From Myxococcota bacterium (GTDB lineage Bacteria > Myxococcota_C > UBA6777), in NCBI GenBank assembly GCA_963169055.1, contig CAUJFU010000410.1, positions 1 to 5,216 of the forward strand: a stretch of DNA of 5,216 nt. The letters run 5' to 3'. The number at the start of each line of letters is the position of its first letter. The stretch's first letter is position 1. The translations under genes were made by a program, and so were the position numbers. The notes under the pieces are model-generated. The model saw only the letters and a program-made list of their open reading frames with translations, was not told the DNA's origin and ran no database searches. Below, one piece after another: positions 1 through 5,216 of the stretch.

Positions 1-102
1 GAAGGCATCCACAAACTCAAACCCAACGACCGCAAAATCCTCGAAGATTACCTCGATGCCAAGCTACGCCTCCGCCCGAACAACCGCCTTGATCTCCACT
101 AA
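1..102 (+). CDS. C-terminal end of an unrecognised protein
   Basis: The frame starting at base 1 is open from the window edge to a TAA at 100-102, giving the last 33 residues of a protein that begins outside the window. Its codons mostly end in C (GGC, ATC, CAC, CTC, AAC, GAC, CGC), which matches the clearly coding + strand genes here, whereas the neighbouring frame reads as low-complexity Ser/Thr/Ala sequence. The tail is charged and hydrophilic, with a segment KILEDYLDAKLRLRP that would suit a helix, and it ends in LDLH. I recognise no family in so short a piece and assign no function. The frame call is fairly safe. Confidence 0.7.
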   Translation, partial: EGIHKLKPNDRKILEDYLDAKLRLRPNNRLDLH

Positions 103-136
103 TACGAAATCCGCTCATGGTGTGTGATCGAACGAT

Positions 137-195
137 GTAGGAGCAGCCCCCTGTGGCTGCCCAACCACAGGGCATTTACAGCGGATCGCACCTAC
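137..195. repeat. Palindromic dispersed repeat of GTAGGGGC type
   Basis: Bases 137-162 read GTAGGAGCAGCC followed by CCCTGTGGCTGCCC, and bases 170-195 are an imperfect reverse complement of this (18 of 26 positions match, 7-bp spacer). Smaller perfect inverted repeats lie inside: GCAGCC/GGCTGC (143-148/155-160) and CCCTGTGG/CCACAGGG (149-156/165-172). These two stems share bases and are mutually exclusive, so alternative hairpins could form. The layout (GTAGG at one end, CTAC at the other, GCCC/GGGC near the middle) is that of small non-coding dispersed repeats known from many bacterial genomes. A related core occurs at 5003-5026. It lies downstream of the first gene, so a role as transcript-end structure is possible but not shown. 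Confidence 0.6.
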
Positions 196-319
196 CCTTC
201 GCGTACACATCTCTCCGATATCGTATAAGCTGCTGCCCTCCTGCCTCTTTGTTGCATCCTCTCTTTTTTTATCGGCTCTTTAGCGCCAGCACACCCAACC
301 GCCACAGGGAGACCAAAAG

Positions 320-703
320 ATGCACTACATCGTCGAATCCGAAAAAAGCGTTGAACAAGCTGCGATCGATCTGGAAGCCTCGATCAAAAGCCGCAACTTC
401 GGCGTTTTGCACATCCATGATCTCAAAGCCACCCTCAACAAAAAAGGCGTCCCTTTCCAACATTCCTGCCTCGTCTTGGAGGTCTGCAATCCCCACGAAG
501 CCGCCAAAGTCCTCGCCGAAGACATGACGCTCAACATGGCCTTGCCCTGTCGCATCTCCGTTTTCGAGCAAGACGGAAAAACCAAGATCGGCATGATCAA
601 ACCCACCCCCATGCTTGCGATGCTGTCCGATTCTCCAACCCTTCGCGATACCGCTGCCCGTGTCGAAGAAGTCCTTACATCCGCCATCAACGAAGCCCGC
701 TGA
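320..703 (+). CDS. DUF302 domain protein
   Basis: This 127-residue protein spans a complete DUF302 domain, a small alpha/beta fold of unknown biochemical role found alone or fused to other domains. Family landmarks are visible in order: an N-terminal KSVEQAAIDLEASIKSRNFG stretch (residues 9-28), the hallmark VLHIHDLKATLNKKG (29-43), LEVCNPHEAAKVL (53-65) and LPCRISVFEQDGKTKIG (75-91) followed by MIKPTPML. There is no signal peptide or membrane segment, so it should be cytosolic. Cys56 and Cys77 fall in the two most conserved blocks. The ATG at 320 follows AGGGAG at 306-311 with an 8-nt gap, which fixes the start. It converges on the heme A synthase gene with only 4 bp between stop codons. Family assignment is strong; the function is unknown, and a link to heme or respiration would be a guess. 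Confidence 0.92.
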   Translation: MHYIVESEKSVEQAAIDLEASIKSRNFGVLHIHDLKATLNKKGVPFQHSCLVLEVCNPHEAAKVLAEDMTLNMALPCRISVFEQDGKTKIGMIKPTPMLAMLSDSPTLRDTAARVEEVLTSAINEAR

Positions 704-707
704 TCTC

Positions 708-1829
708 TTACGCTGTACGAGACGGACACGACTCGGCGCAAGGAGACAACACAAACGTCGCATACAACGAAGTTGTAAACAAACACAGCGCTCCCGCTTG
801 GTGCAGCGTCGCCAAGGCCACAGGCACATACCACAGCAACGTCGCGATCCCCAACGATACCTGCACCACCAACGCCACCAACAACACTCCTCTCGCCCTC
901 GCAAAACGCGGTGTCACCGCATATCTCAACGATGCGAACCAAAACGCCAGCACCGCGATCATTACAACATACGCCATCATCCGATGTACCCACTGCGCCG
1001 TCGCGGGTGATTCAAAGATCGCTCCCACCGAGGGAAACAACCCCGCAGGCAACCAATACGCCCCCATCATCGGAAAAGTGTTATACATCAATCCGCCCTT
1101 TAGACCCGCCACAAACCCTCCCGACAGCACCATCACAAAGATCAACAGCGTCAACCCCACCGCCGACCTGCGCAATCTCACCATCCCCGCTGTTTGCGTA
1201 GGGTACGCGGGTAGCTCGGATAACGCGATGCGTTTTTCTCCTACTGGTGGGGTGTTGCCGATTTGCTCGGATGCTTCGTCTTTTGCGGCATACCACAACC
1301 GCAGCGCCACCCAAAGAATGTACGCATACAACACAAACGCCGCTGAAAGATGCGCCACCAGCCGATACTGGCTAACCCGAGGCTCGTTCACAAGGCCGCT
1401 TTTGACCATATACCAGCCCAAAAGCCCCTGTAATCCGCCTCCAATAAACATCAACACACACTCCCACGTCAGACGACCTCGAATCCACCCCCGCCACGCA
1501 AACACCAGAAACGGAAACAAAAACACCACCCCGATCAATCGGCCCCACAAACGATGCAGATACTCCATCCAAAAGATCGACTTGAAATCTGCAAGGCTCA
1601 TCCCTCGATTCACTTTTTGGTACTCTGGCGAACGCTTGTAGCGTGCAAATTCCCCTTCCCATTGCTCTTTTGTCAACGGCGGCAGCGTCCCTCGAATCGG
1701 CTCCCACACCACGATCGATAGCCCTGAGCGCGTCAGTCGCGTCACCCCTCCCAACACCACCATCGCAAAGATCATCCCCGCACACACAAACAACCACACA
1801 CTCACAGCACGCTGATTTGCTTGCACCAC
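708..1829 (-). CDS. ctaA: Heme A synthase, COX15/CtaA family
   Basis: Heme A synthase is a membrane enzyme that oxidises the C8 methyl of heme O to a formyl group, giving the heme A used by aa3-type cytochrome oxidases. From the GTG at 1829 the protein is 373 residues with about eight membrane helices (first at 11-30). Visible signatures are GGVTRLTRSGLSIVVWEP (27-44), an FWMEYLHRLWGR block (86-97), a histidine in LVAHLSAAF (158-165), WVHRMMAY (280-287) and ATLHQAGA (340-347). Thus Glu89 and the heme-ligand histidines His92, His160, His282 and His343 are all kept. The long loop before EYLHR, with SPEY and LADFKSIFW, is typical of the COX15-like branch rather than the short Bacillus type. A loop at about 181-218 joins the two four-helix halves. 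The frame stays open to an ATG at 1868, but the Shine-Dalgarno sequence at 1835-1842 favours GTG 1829 or GTG 1826. No oxidase subunit genes lie beside it in this window. Confidence 0.95.
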   Translation of the reverse strand: MVQANQRAVSVWLFVCAGMIFAMVVLGGVTRLTRSGLSIVVWEPIRGTLPPLTKEQWEGEFARYKRSPEYQKVNRGMSLADFKSIFWMEYLHRLWGRLIGVVFLFPFLVFAWRGWIRGRLTWECVLMFIGGGLQGLLGWYMVKSGLVNEPRVSQYRLVAHLSAAFVLYAYILWVALRLWYAAKDEASEQIGNTPPVGEKRIALSELPAYPTQTAGMVRLRRSAVGLTLLIFVMVLSGGFVAGLKGGLMYNTFPMMGAYWLPAGLFPSVGAIFESPATAQWVHRMMAYVVMIAVLAFWFASLRYAVTPRFARARGVLLVALVVQVSLGIATLLWYVPVALATLHQAGALCLFTTSLYATFVLSPCAESCPSRTA

Positions 1830-1834
1830 AAGAT

Positions 1835-1842
1835 CCTCCTTT
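1835..1842 (-). promoter_or_regulatory. Shine-Dalgarno site deciding the ctaA start
   Basis: Read on the minus strand, the bases are AAAGGAGG, an almost ideal ribosome binding site. It lies 5 nt before a GTG at 1829 and 8 nt before a second GTG at 1826. This makes the upstream in-frame ATG at 1868 an unlikely start, since it would add 13 residues that do not belong to the family. Which of the two GTG codons is used cannot be told. Confidence 0.75.
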
Positions 1843-2005
1843 GCCCACAAACACCGAAACTGCCGCATCGATCAAACTGCGCTGCGACGCTCCGTCTTAA
1901 GATATCCCCGACCTTCGATGCAAGGACCACACAAAAAACCCTAGACATCCGCTTCTTTCATCGCCACACTACCCCCGCACAAGGATTCCCGCCAACCTCC
2001 GCCCC
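1843..2005. promoter_or_regulatory. Divergent spacer between ctaA and the phosphodiesterase gene
   Basis: About 190 bp separate the GTG start of ctaA from the TTG start of the next gene. Promoters for both must lie here or inside the neighbours, because the two genes point away from each other. I see no convincing -35/-10 pair, operator palindrome or riboswitch-like fold. The + strand frame is open through the spacer, but its translation does not resemble the phosphatase family. Confidence 0.4.
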
Positions 2006-2012
2006 AAAGGAG
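2006..2012 (+). promoter_or_regulatory. Shine-Dalgarno site deciding a TTG start
   Basis: AAAGGAG at 2006-2012 sits 6 nt before an in-frame TTG at 2019. No in-frame ATG near the conserved domain has a comparable site; the nearest upstream in-frame ATG (1821) overlaps the start of ctaA and would add 66 atypical residues. Confidence 0.7.
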
Positions 2013-2018
2013 TCGCCT

Positions 2019-3278
2019 TTGTTATCCCCACACTTCATCCGCCCCGACTACAACGGCCAAAACTTTTACCAGATCCCTCAAACGATCTGCCATCTCCTTA
2101 CACCCACCGAGACTTTACAACCTCCACCGCTCGACCTCGGGCCGCTCGCTCGGCTCGATAAACCTTACAAAAAGATCGTGTGCCTGTTTGTCGATGCCCT
2201 TGGTTGGCGCTTTTTGCAACCACGCATCGACGATTACCCCATGCTCCGCGAGATCGCTCAACATGGTCATATCGCCCAATTGACCGCGCAATTCCCCTCC
2301 ACCACCGCCGCACACATGACCACCTTTCACACCGGCCTATCTTCCGGCCAAAGCGGACTCTTTGAATGGCAGATCTACGATCCTGATATCGACGAACTGA
2401 TCTGCCCGCTGCTCTTCGCAAATGCCCGACAGCGCCGACGCGATACACTCAACCCTCAAAAACTCAAACCGAGCCAGCTTTATCCCAAAAACCGCTTCTA
2501 CCCAACACTCCACCAACACGGCATCCATACGACAGCCTATGTCCCTTCCTCTTACGTCCACTCCACTTACTCCCAATCGATCATCCTCGCCAACGATCGC
2601 CTCGGATACAACACGCTTTCTGAAGGTCTATTTAATCTTCGCGAACGCATTGAGCGCACCTCCTCACCCGCCTACTTTAGCTTCTACTGCGCCGACATCG
2701 ACACGATATCCCACCGCTACGGCCCCACCTCTCCCCAAGTCCACGAAGAGATCGATCTGACGCTTACGTTGATCGAACGCCTGCTCTTCCGAAAGCTCCA
2801 AGGCTCCGCACACGACACGCTTTTCTTGCTCTCCGCCGATCACGGGCAAGTCGACACCGATCCACAACGCACCTTTTTTCTCAACACAGATCCCCGCTTT
2901 GCGCCCCTCTTGCCGATGCTGCGAAAAACTCGAAAAGGCGACTTCATCGCCCCCGTCGGCTCCGCACGCGACCTCTTCCTCCACATCACCCCCCCATACC
3001 TCGAACAAGCCTTCGCCTTCTTACAAACGGCCTTCGACGGCATCGCCCAAGTCCTCTACACCAAAGACCTGATCGAACACGGCTTCTTTGGGCCTCCTCC
3101 GCTACACCCCAAACTCTCCGAACGTACCGGCGATATCGTCATCCTTCCCTTCCAAGGTGAAGCCGTCTGGTGGTACGAAAAAAATATCTTTGATCAGCCT
3201 TTCTACGGCCATCACGGCGGCCTTACCCCCGAAGAAATGCTGATCCCTCTCCTTGCCTACGACTTCTCCCCTCGCTGA
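2019..3278 (+). CDS. Alkaline phosphatase superfamily phosphodiesterase/pyrophosphatase-like protein
   Basis: The 419-residue product (TTG start) belongs to the type I phosphodiesterase/nucleotide pyrophosphatase branch of the alkaline phosphatase superfamily, two-metal enzymes that cleave phosphate mono- or diesters through a Thr/Ser phospho-intermediate. The whole metal set is visible: Asp59 in CLFVDALGW (55-63), the probable nucleophile Thr96 in FPSTTAAHMTTFHTG (92-106), Asp228 and His232 in ADIDTISHRYG (225-235), Asp274-His275 in LLSADHGQ (270-277), and His399 in the GHHGG motif (397-401). So it should be catalytically competent. No signal peptide or membrane helix precedes the domain, which suggests a cytosolic enzyme, unlike many secreted relatives. 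Substrate is not predictable; nucleotide, phospholipid head-group or phosphonate hydrolysis are all known in the superfamily. It is divergent from ctaA and convergent with the cytochrome gene, so it is probably its own transcription unit. Confidence 0.88.
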   Translation: MLSPHFIRPDYNGQNFYQIPQTICHLLTPTETLQPPPLDLGPLARLDKPYKKIVCLFVDALGWRFLQPRIDDYPMLREIAQHGHIAQLTAQFPSTTAAHMTTFHTGLSSGQSGLFEWQIYDPDIDELICPLLFANARQRRRDTLNPQKLKPSQLYPKNRFYPTLHQHGIHTTAYVPSSYVHSTYSQSIILANDRLGYNTLSEGLFNLRERIERTSSPAYFSFYCADIDTISHRYGPTSPQVHEEIDLTLTLIERLLFRKLQGSAHDTLFLLSADHGQVDTDPQRTFFLNTDPRFAPLLPMLRKTRKGDFIAPVGSARDLFLHITPPYLEQAFAFLQTAFDGIAQVLYTKDLIEHGFFGPPPLHPKLSERTGDIVILPFQGEAVWWYEKNIFDQPFYGHHGGLTPEEMLIPLLAYDFSPR

Positions 3279-3353
3279 CCGCCCCTCGATTCAATGGCGC
3301 GCTTTTTCAACCCCAGTCCAACCCAACGCATCCCTTCTCACCAAAAGAAGCTG

Positions 3354-4229
3354 TCACGGCTTGCTTTGCGGTGCGATGGGTTGACTCGAAGGCATCAAGG
3401 GTTGGCTGGTGGGGGCTTTGTTCAGCGAAAGCAGATAGCGCACCATCGCCCAGCGCGCTGTAGCGGGGAGATGTTTCCATGCGGGCATGCTTGCCGTTCG
3501 GGGCGATCCCTCCGAGATGATCTGATAGATTATCGCAGGCGAAGCGCCATAGAGATAATCGCCTTTTGAAAAGTCGCGGATCTTGTAAGCAATGGCGTTT
3601 CCTGCAGGCCCATCACCGCGTCCTTGGATACCGTGACAAAAAGAACAATTGAGCGTGTAGTAGTGCTTGCCAAGAGCCAAGACTTCGGTGGCCTCCCAAC
3701 GCTTCAAAACATCCGATCCATCCCGATAGACGGGCTTTGCAGACGGTGTGGCTTGCTTGGCTGTGGGTGTGCCGCTTTTTTGTGCGGTGGCTGCTTGGCT
3801 TGGGGACGCTCCCGCTTTCAACGAAGCGAGATAAGCCAACAGATCGCGCACATCGAGATCATTCAATTGTCCCTGATACGACGGCATTACGGGCGGATAA
3901 CCCGGCGTGATCACCTGATTCGGTTGCAAGATCTGTTGACGCATATACGCTGCATCGCGCAGAATCGACCGACCATCGGGCATCCGCAACACCGAACCCC
4001 ACAAACCCCTTGCGCTTGGCCCGACCATCTTCGAACCATCCGCACTATGGCAAGCCACGCACCCCTTGGCCGCAAACAACCGCTTGCCCTCTTTCACTTG
4101 TTCCGCTCCACCCGTAGGTGGAGCCGCCACCGCCTTTTGTAGACGCCAACTTCCCCCGCTGCCGAACATCCCCGCAACAAACACTCCCAAGATCCCATAC
4201 CAACCGACCCACCGAGACATCCGAGACAT
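3354..4229 (-). CDS. Dihaem cytochrome c, membrane-anchored or periplasmic
   Basis: This 291-residue protein has two class I cytochrome c domains for electron transfer outside the cytoplasmic membrane. A hydrophobic N-terminal segment (about 7-25) after an Arg-containing start is a signal peptide or anchor. Domain 1 (about 45-137) binds heme at C57-V-A-C60-H61 with Met115 in PPVMPSY as likely sixth ligand. Its run GLWGS, DG, AYMRQQILQPNQ, GYPPVMPSYQGQL closely resembles the C-terminal cytochrome domain of CoxB-type oxidase subunits. A flexible Ala/Ser/Thr/Pro/Lys linker (139-166) leads to domain 2 (about 183-270), with heme motif C195-S-F-C198-H199, GRGDGPAGN (203-211) and likely ligand Met248 in SMPAW. 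The tail from 272 is rich in Pro, Ser and Gln. ATG 4229 is preferred because AGAGGA (4237-4242) lies 7 nt upstream and the hydrophobic segment then starts at once; the frame stays open to an ATG at 4328. Its partner is unknown; an oxidase or the downstream dehydrogenase are possibilities. Confidence 0.9.
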   Translation of the reverse strand: MSRMSRWVGWYGILGVFVAGMFGSGGSWRLQKAVAAPPTGGAEQVKEGKRLFAAKGCVACHSADGSKMVGPSARGLWGSVLRMPDGRSILRDAAYMRQQILQPNQVITPGYPPVMPSYQGQLNDLDVRDLLAYLASLKAGASPSQAATAQKSGTPTAKQATPSAKPVYRDGSDVLKRWEATEVLALGKHYYTLNCSFCHGIQGRGDGPAGNAIAYKIRDFSKGDYLYGASPAIIYQIISEGSPRTASMPAWKHLPATARWAMVRYLLSLNKAPTSQPLMPSSQPIAPQSKP

Positions 4230-4436
4230 CAGACCATCCTCTCTCGCTTTGTTTGGTGAAAAAGAAAGATGCGCCACAAAAGGCCCATCCCATCGATAGA
4301 TTCGCAGGAACGAACTCACGCGCAGCACAAAATCTATCCGAACCCTACCATAGCCGATCGGTCGGCGCTATGATACTTCGCTACACCCTCCCCACCGCGT
4401 ATGCGGCTCCCCTCTCTCCACAAGGGAAGAAAAACG
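4230..4436. promoter_or_regulatory. Divergent spacer with a short inverted repeat and a -10-like box
   Basis: This 207-bp spacer separates the divergent cytochrome c and [2Fe-2S] protein genes, so it should hold both promoters. On the + strand TATGAT at 4369-4374 looks like a -10 box, but the bases about 17 bp upstream do not resemble TTGACA. Just before it, GCCGA-TCGG-TCGGC (4353-4366) is a perfect 5-bp inverted repeat that extends imperfectly to TAG...CTA at 4351-4370. This could be an operator, or chance. On the minus strand I found no clear promoter. The Shine-Dalgarno site of the cytochrome gene is at 4237-4242, and that of the [2Fe-2S] gene is AAGGGA at 4422-4427. Confidence 0.3.
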
Positions 4437-4889
4437 ATGCTCACACTTCACGTCAACCAAAAGATGCACCAAGTCGACGCAGACCCCGAGATGCCGTTGT
4501 TGTGGCTCCTGCGCGATATCCTCAAACAAACCGGAACCAAATACGGGTGCGGGCAAGGGCTTTGTGGCGCTTGTACGATCTTGCTCGATGGAAAAGCCAT
4601 CCGATCTTGCATCACTCCTGCCTCCGCTGCCATCGGCAAAAAGATCACCACCATCGAAGGACTCCACCCCGATGGCAAACACCCCCTTCAACTCGCTTGG
4701 CAAGAACACAACGTCCCTCAATGCGGCTTTTGTCAGCCGGGACAGATCATGAACGCTGCGGGCCTACTCCACGCCACCCCCCACCCCACCCCCGAACAGA
4801 TCCGTGAACAAATGGCCGGAAACCTCTGTCGCTGCGGCACTTACCCGCGCATCGAAAAAGCCATCCTCCATGCTTCACAACGATCGTAA
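4437..4889 (+). CDS. [2Fe-2S] small subunit of a molybdenum hydroxylase (IorA/CoxS-like)
   Basis: The 150-residue protein is the iron-sulfur subunit of xanthine dehydrogenase-family molybdenum hydroxylases, most like the small subunit of isoquinoline 1-oxidoreductase or aldehyde oxidoreductases. It carries electrons from the molybdenum cofactor in a partner subunit. The plant-ferredoxin domain binds its cluster through Cys38, Cys43, Cys46 and Cys58 in the stretch [18 protein letters not shown] (35-52) and SC. The alpha-helical domain binds the second cluster through Cys96, Cys99, Cys131 and Cys133 in [11 protein letters not shown] (95-105) and [11 protein letters not shown] (129-139). All eight cysteines are present and the length is normal for the family. 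ATG 4437 follows AAGGGA by 9 nt and starts directly at the beta-strand TLHVN; an upstream in-frame ATG at 4401 would add 12 unlike residues. No signal peptide is present. No molybdenum-binding subunit lies in the window, although it normally follows closely. Confidence 0.94.
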   Translation: MLTLHVNQKMHQVDADPEMPLLWLLRDILKQTGTKYGCGQGLCGACTILLDGKAIRSCITPASAAIGKKITTIEGLHPDGKHPLQLAWQEHNVPQCGFCQPGQIMNAAGLLHATPHPTPEQIREQMAGNLCRCGTYPRIEKAILHASQRS

Positions 4890-4919
4890 GCACCACGCAA
4901 TCAAAAAAGCCGTGTTCGC

Positions 4920-4955
4920 AAACCATAAAAAACAAACCATAAAAAACAAACCATA
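4920..4955. repeat. 14-bp tandem array, left part
   Basis: The unit AAACCATAAAAAAC occurs twice without error (4920-4933, 4934-4947) and is followed by the first eight bases of a third copy (4948-4955), where the sequence switches into the MITE-like element. Together with 5077-5117 it forms one array when the element is removed. The array is A-rich, non-coding and lies in the spacer after the [2Fe-2S] gene. Confidence 0.85.
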
Positions 4956-5071
4956 TAGGAGTTGCGCAGTCGAAGAGGGAAACCGTGAAGAATCAACCCG
5001 TTGTAGGGGCGGTTCGCGAACCGCCCGCGCCCGAACATCGGCCTTTTTCGTATCGAACTGCGTAAGTCCTA
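4956..5071. mobile_element. 116-bp MITE-like element with terminal inverted repeats
   Basis: The left end TAGGAGTTGCGCAGTCGA (4956-4973) and the right end TCGAACTGCGTAAGTCCTA (5053-5071) are inverted repeats with 16 of 18 positions matching and one extra T on the right. The element is flanked on both sides by CCATA (4951-4955 and 5072-5076), consistent with a 5-bp target duplication. It encodes nothing and has a perfect 20-bp palindrome close to its centre. Short, non-coding, with paired ends and a target duplication, it fits a non-autonomous miniature transposable element moved by a transposase encoded elsewhere. The transposase family is not determined. Because the target is itself repetitive, CCATA alone is weak evidence, but restoration of the array period on removal strengthens the case. 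Confidence 0.72.
5003..5026. repeat. GTAGGGGC-type perfect palindrome inside the element
   Basis: GTAG (5003-5006) is followed by GGGCGGTTCGCGAACCGCCC (5007-5026), a perfect 20-bp palindrome able to form a GC-rich hairpin or cruciform. It is centred within a few bases of the middle of the MITE-like element. Its GTAGGGGC start is shared in form with the repeat at 137-195. Confidence 0.8.
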
Positions 5072-5076
5072 CCATA

Positions 5077-5117
5077 AAAAACACACCATAAAAAACAAAC
5101 CATAAAAAACAAACCAC
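5077..5117. repeat. 14-bp tandem array, right part
   Basis: After the CCATA at 5072-5076 the 14-bp repeat continues: AAAAAC completes a unit, then ACCATAAAAAACAA follows at 5085-5098 and 5099-5112, with a decayed partial copy ACCAC at 5113-5117. One variant base (C at 5084 in place of A) marks the unit next to the element. The array ends about 30 bp before the next start codon, so it lies in the leader of the downstream gene. Confidence 0.85.
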
Positions 5118-5147
5118 ACGAATCCACCCCACGGAGACTTCTGAAAC

Positions 5148-5216
5148 ATGAAAAACGAGCTTCAAGCGCACCACGAAGCTACTCGCTCTGAATCTCCCGC
5201 AACCAGCGCACCGCCC
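5148..5216 (+). CDS. N-terminal 23 codons of a downstream gene
   Basis: An ATG at 5148 opens a frame that stays open to the window edge. GGAGA at 5133-5137 is a plausible ribosome binding site, though its 10-nt gap is a little long. The 23 residues are hydrophilic (MKNELQAHHE at the start, then a Ser/Pro/Ala-rich stretch) with no twin-arginine signal or membrane segment yet visible. By position it could encode the molybdenum-cofactor subunit that the upstream [2Fe-2S] protein needs, but nothing in these residues proves that. Identity is unknown. Confidence 0.5.
   Translation, partial: MKNELQAHHEATRSESPATSAPP

Noticed and set aside
153-527. A + strand open frame of 124 codons overlapping the DUF302 gene
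   Set aside because: It starts inside the palindromic repeat, has no ribosome binding site and is the out-of-frame shadow of the DUF302 gene.
269-993. Long minus-strand open frames opposite the DUF302 gene
   Set aside because: They are rich in Arg, Cys and Trp or Val/Ser without family motifs and lie antisense to a confidently recognised gene with matching codon bias.
1821-2018. N-terminal extension of the phosphodiesterase to an ATG at 1821
   Set aside because: It would overlap the start of ctaA, has no good ribosome binding site, reads as basic low-complexity sequence, and a strong site precedes TTG 2019.
3279-3353. Terminator between the convergent phosphodiesterase and cytochrome genes
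   Set aside because: Only a 5-bp stem (CTTCT/AGAAG near 3334-3350) is present with no T-run, too weak to call.
4118-4807. A + strand open frame across the cytochrome start, spacer and [2Fe-2S] gene
   Set aside because: Its translation is Pro/Arg/Thr low-complexity sequence and it spans two well-supported genes in other frames.
708-4889. The five complete genes as one novel system or operon
   Set aside because: Strands alternate at every gene, each family is known, and no shared regulatory motif was seen.
4920-5117. The repeats as a CRISPR array
   Set aside because: The units are 14 bp and directly adjacent with no unique spacers, and the single intervening segment is 116 bp with its own inverted ends.
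4875-5174. Minus-strand open frame of 99 codons over the repeat array
   Set aside because: Its Phe/Val/Trp-rich repeats come only from translating the T-rich complement of the 14-bp units; no start site or family support.

Overview
The window is ordinary bacterial chromosome carrying five complete protein genes, two genes cut by the window edges, and an intergenic cluster of repeats near the right end. Starts are preceded by clear Shine-Dalgarno sequences, with GTG and TTG starts as well as ATG, and the coding frames strongly prefer C in the third codon position. A COX15/CtaA-type heme A synthase implies an aerobe with an aa3-type (heme A) terminal oxidase. The phylum cannot be settled from the sequence alone. 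GTAGGGGC-type palindromes and the TAGGACTTACGCA-type terminal repeat resemble, from memory, small dispersed repeats of several environmental phyla (such as Chloroflexota and Cyanobacteria), which is only a weak hint.

Layout, left to right: the last 33 codons of an unrecognised + strand gene (1-102); a spacer with a palindromic dispersed repeat (137-195); a DUF302 protein gene (+, 320-703); heme A synthase (-, 708-1829), convergent with the DUF302 gene and only 4 bp from it; a divergent spacer; an alkaline-phosphatase-superfamily phosphodiesterase or phosphohydrolase (+, TTG start, 2019-3278); a dihaem cytochrome c (-, 3354-4229); a second divergent spacer; a double [2Fe-2S] small subunit of a xanthine dehydrogenase/isoquinoline oxidoreductase-type molybdenum hydroxylase (+, 4437-4889); a 258-bp repeat-rich spacer; and the first 23 codons of another + strand gene (5148 onward).

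Functionally, two genes point to aerobic respiration. One makes heme A for the terminal oxidase. The other is a membrane-anchored or periplasmic dihaem cytochrome c whose first domain resembles the cytochrome c domain fused to some CoxB subunits. The [2Fe-2S] protein would pass electrons from a molybdenum cofactor subunit that must be encoded elsewhere, possibly just downstream. Strands alternate, so most genes look like separate transcription units, and no defence or biosynthetic cluster is visible.

The best observation is in 4920-5117. A 116-bp MITE-like element with near-matching terminal inverted repeats and a central perfect 20-bp palindrome sits inside an array of 14-bp tandem repeats. 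Removing the element and one copy of the flanking CCATA restores the 14-bp period exactly, so this looks like a readable insertion event.
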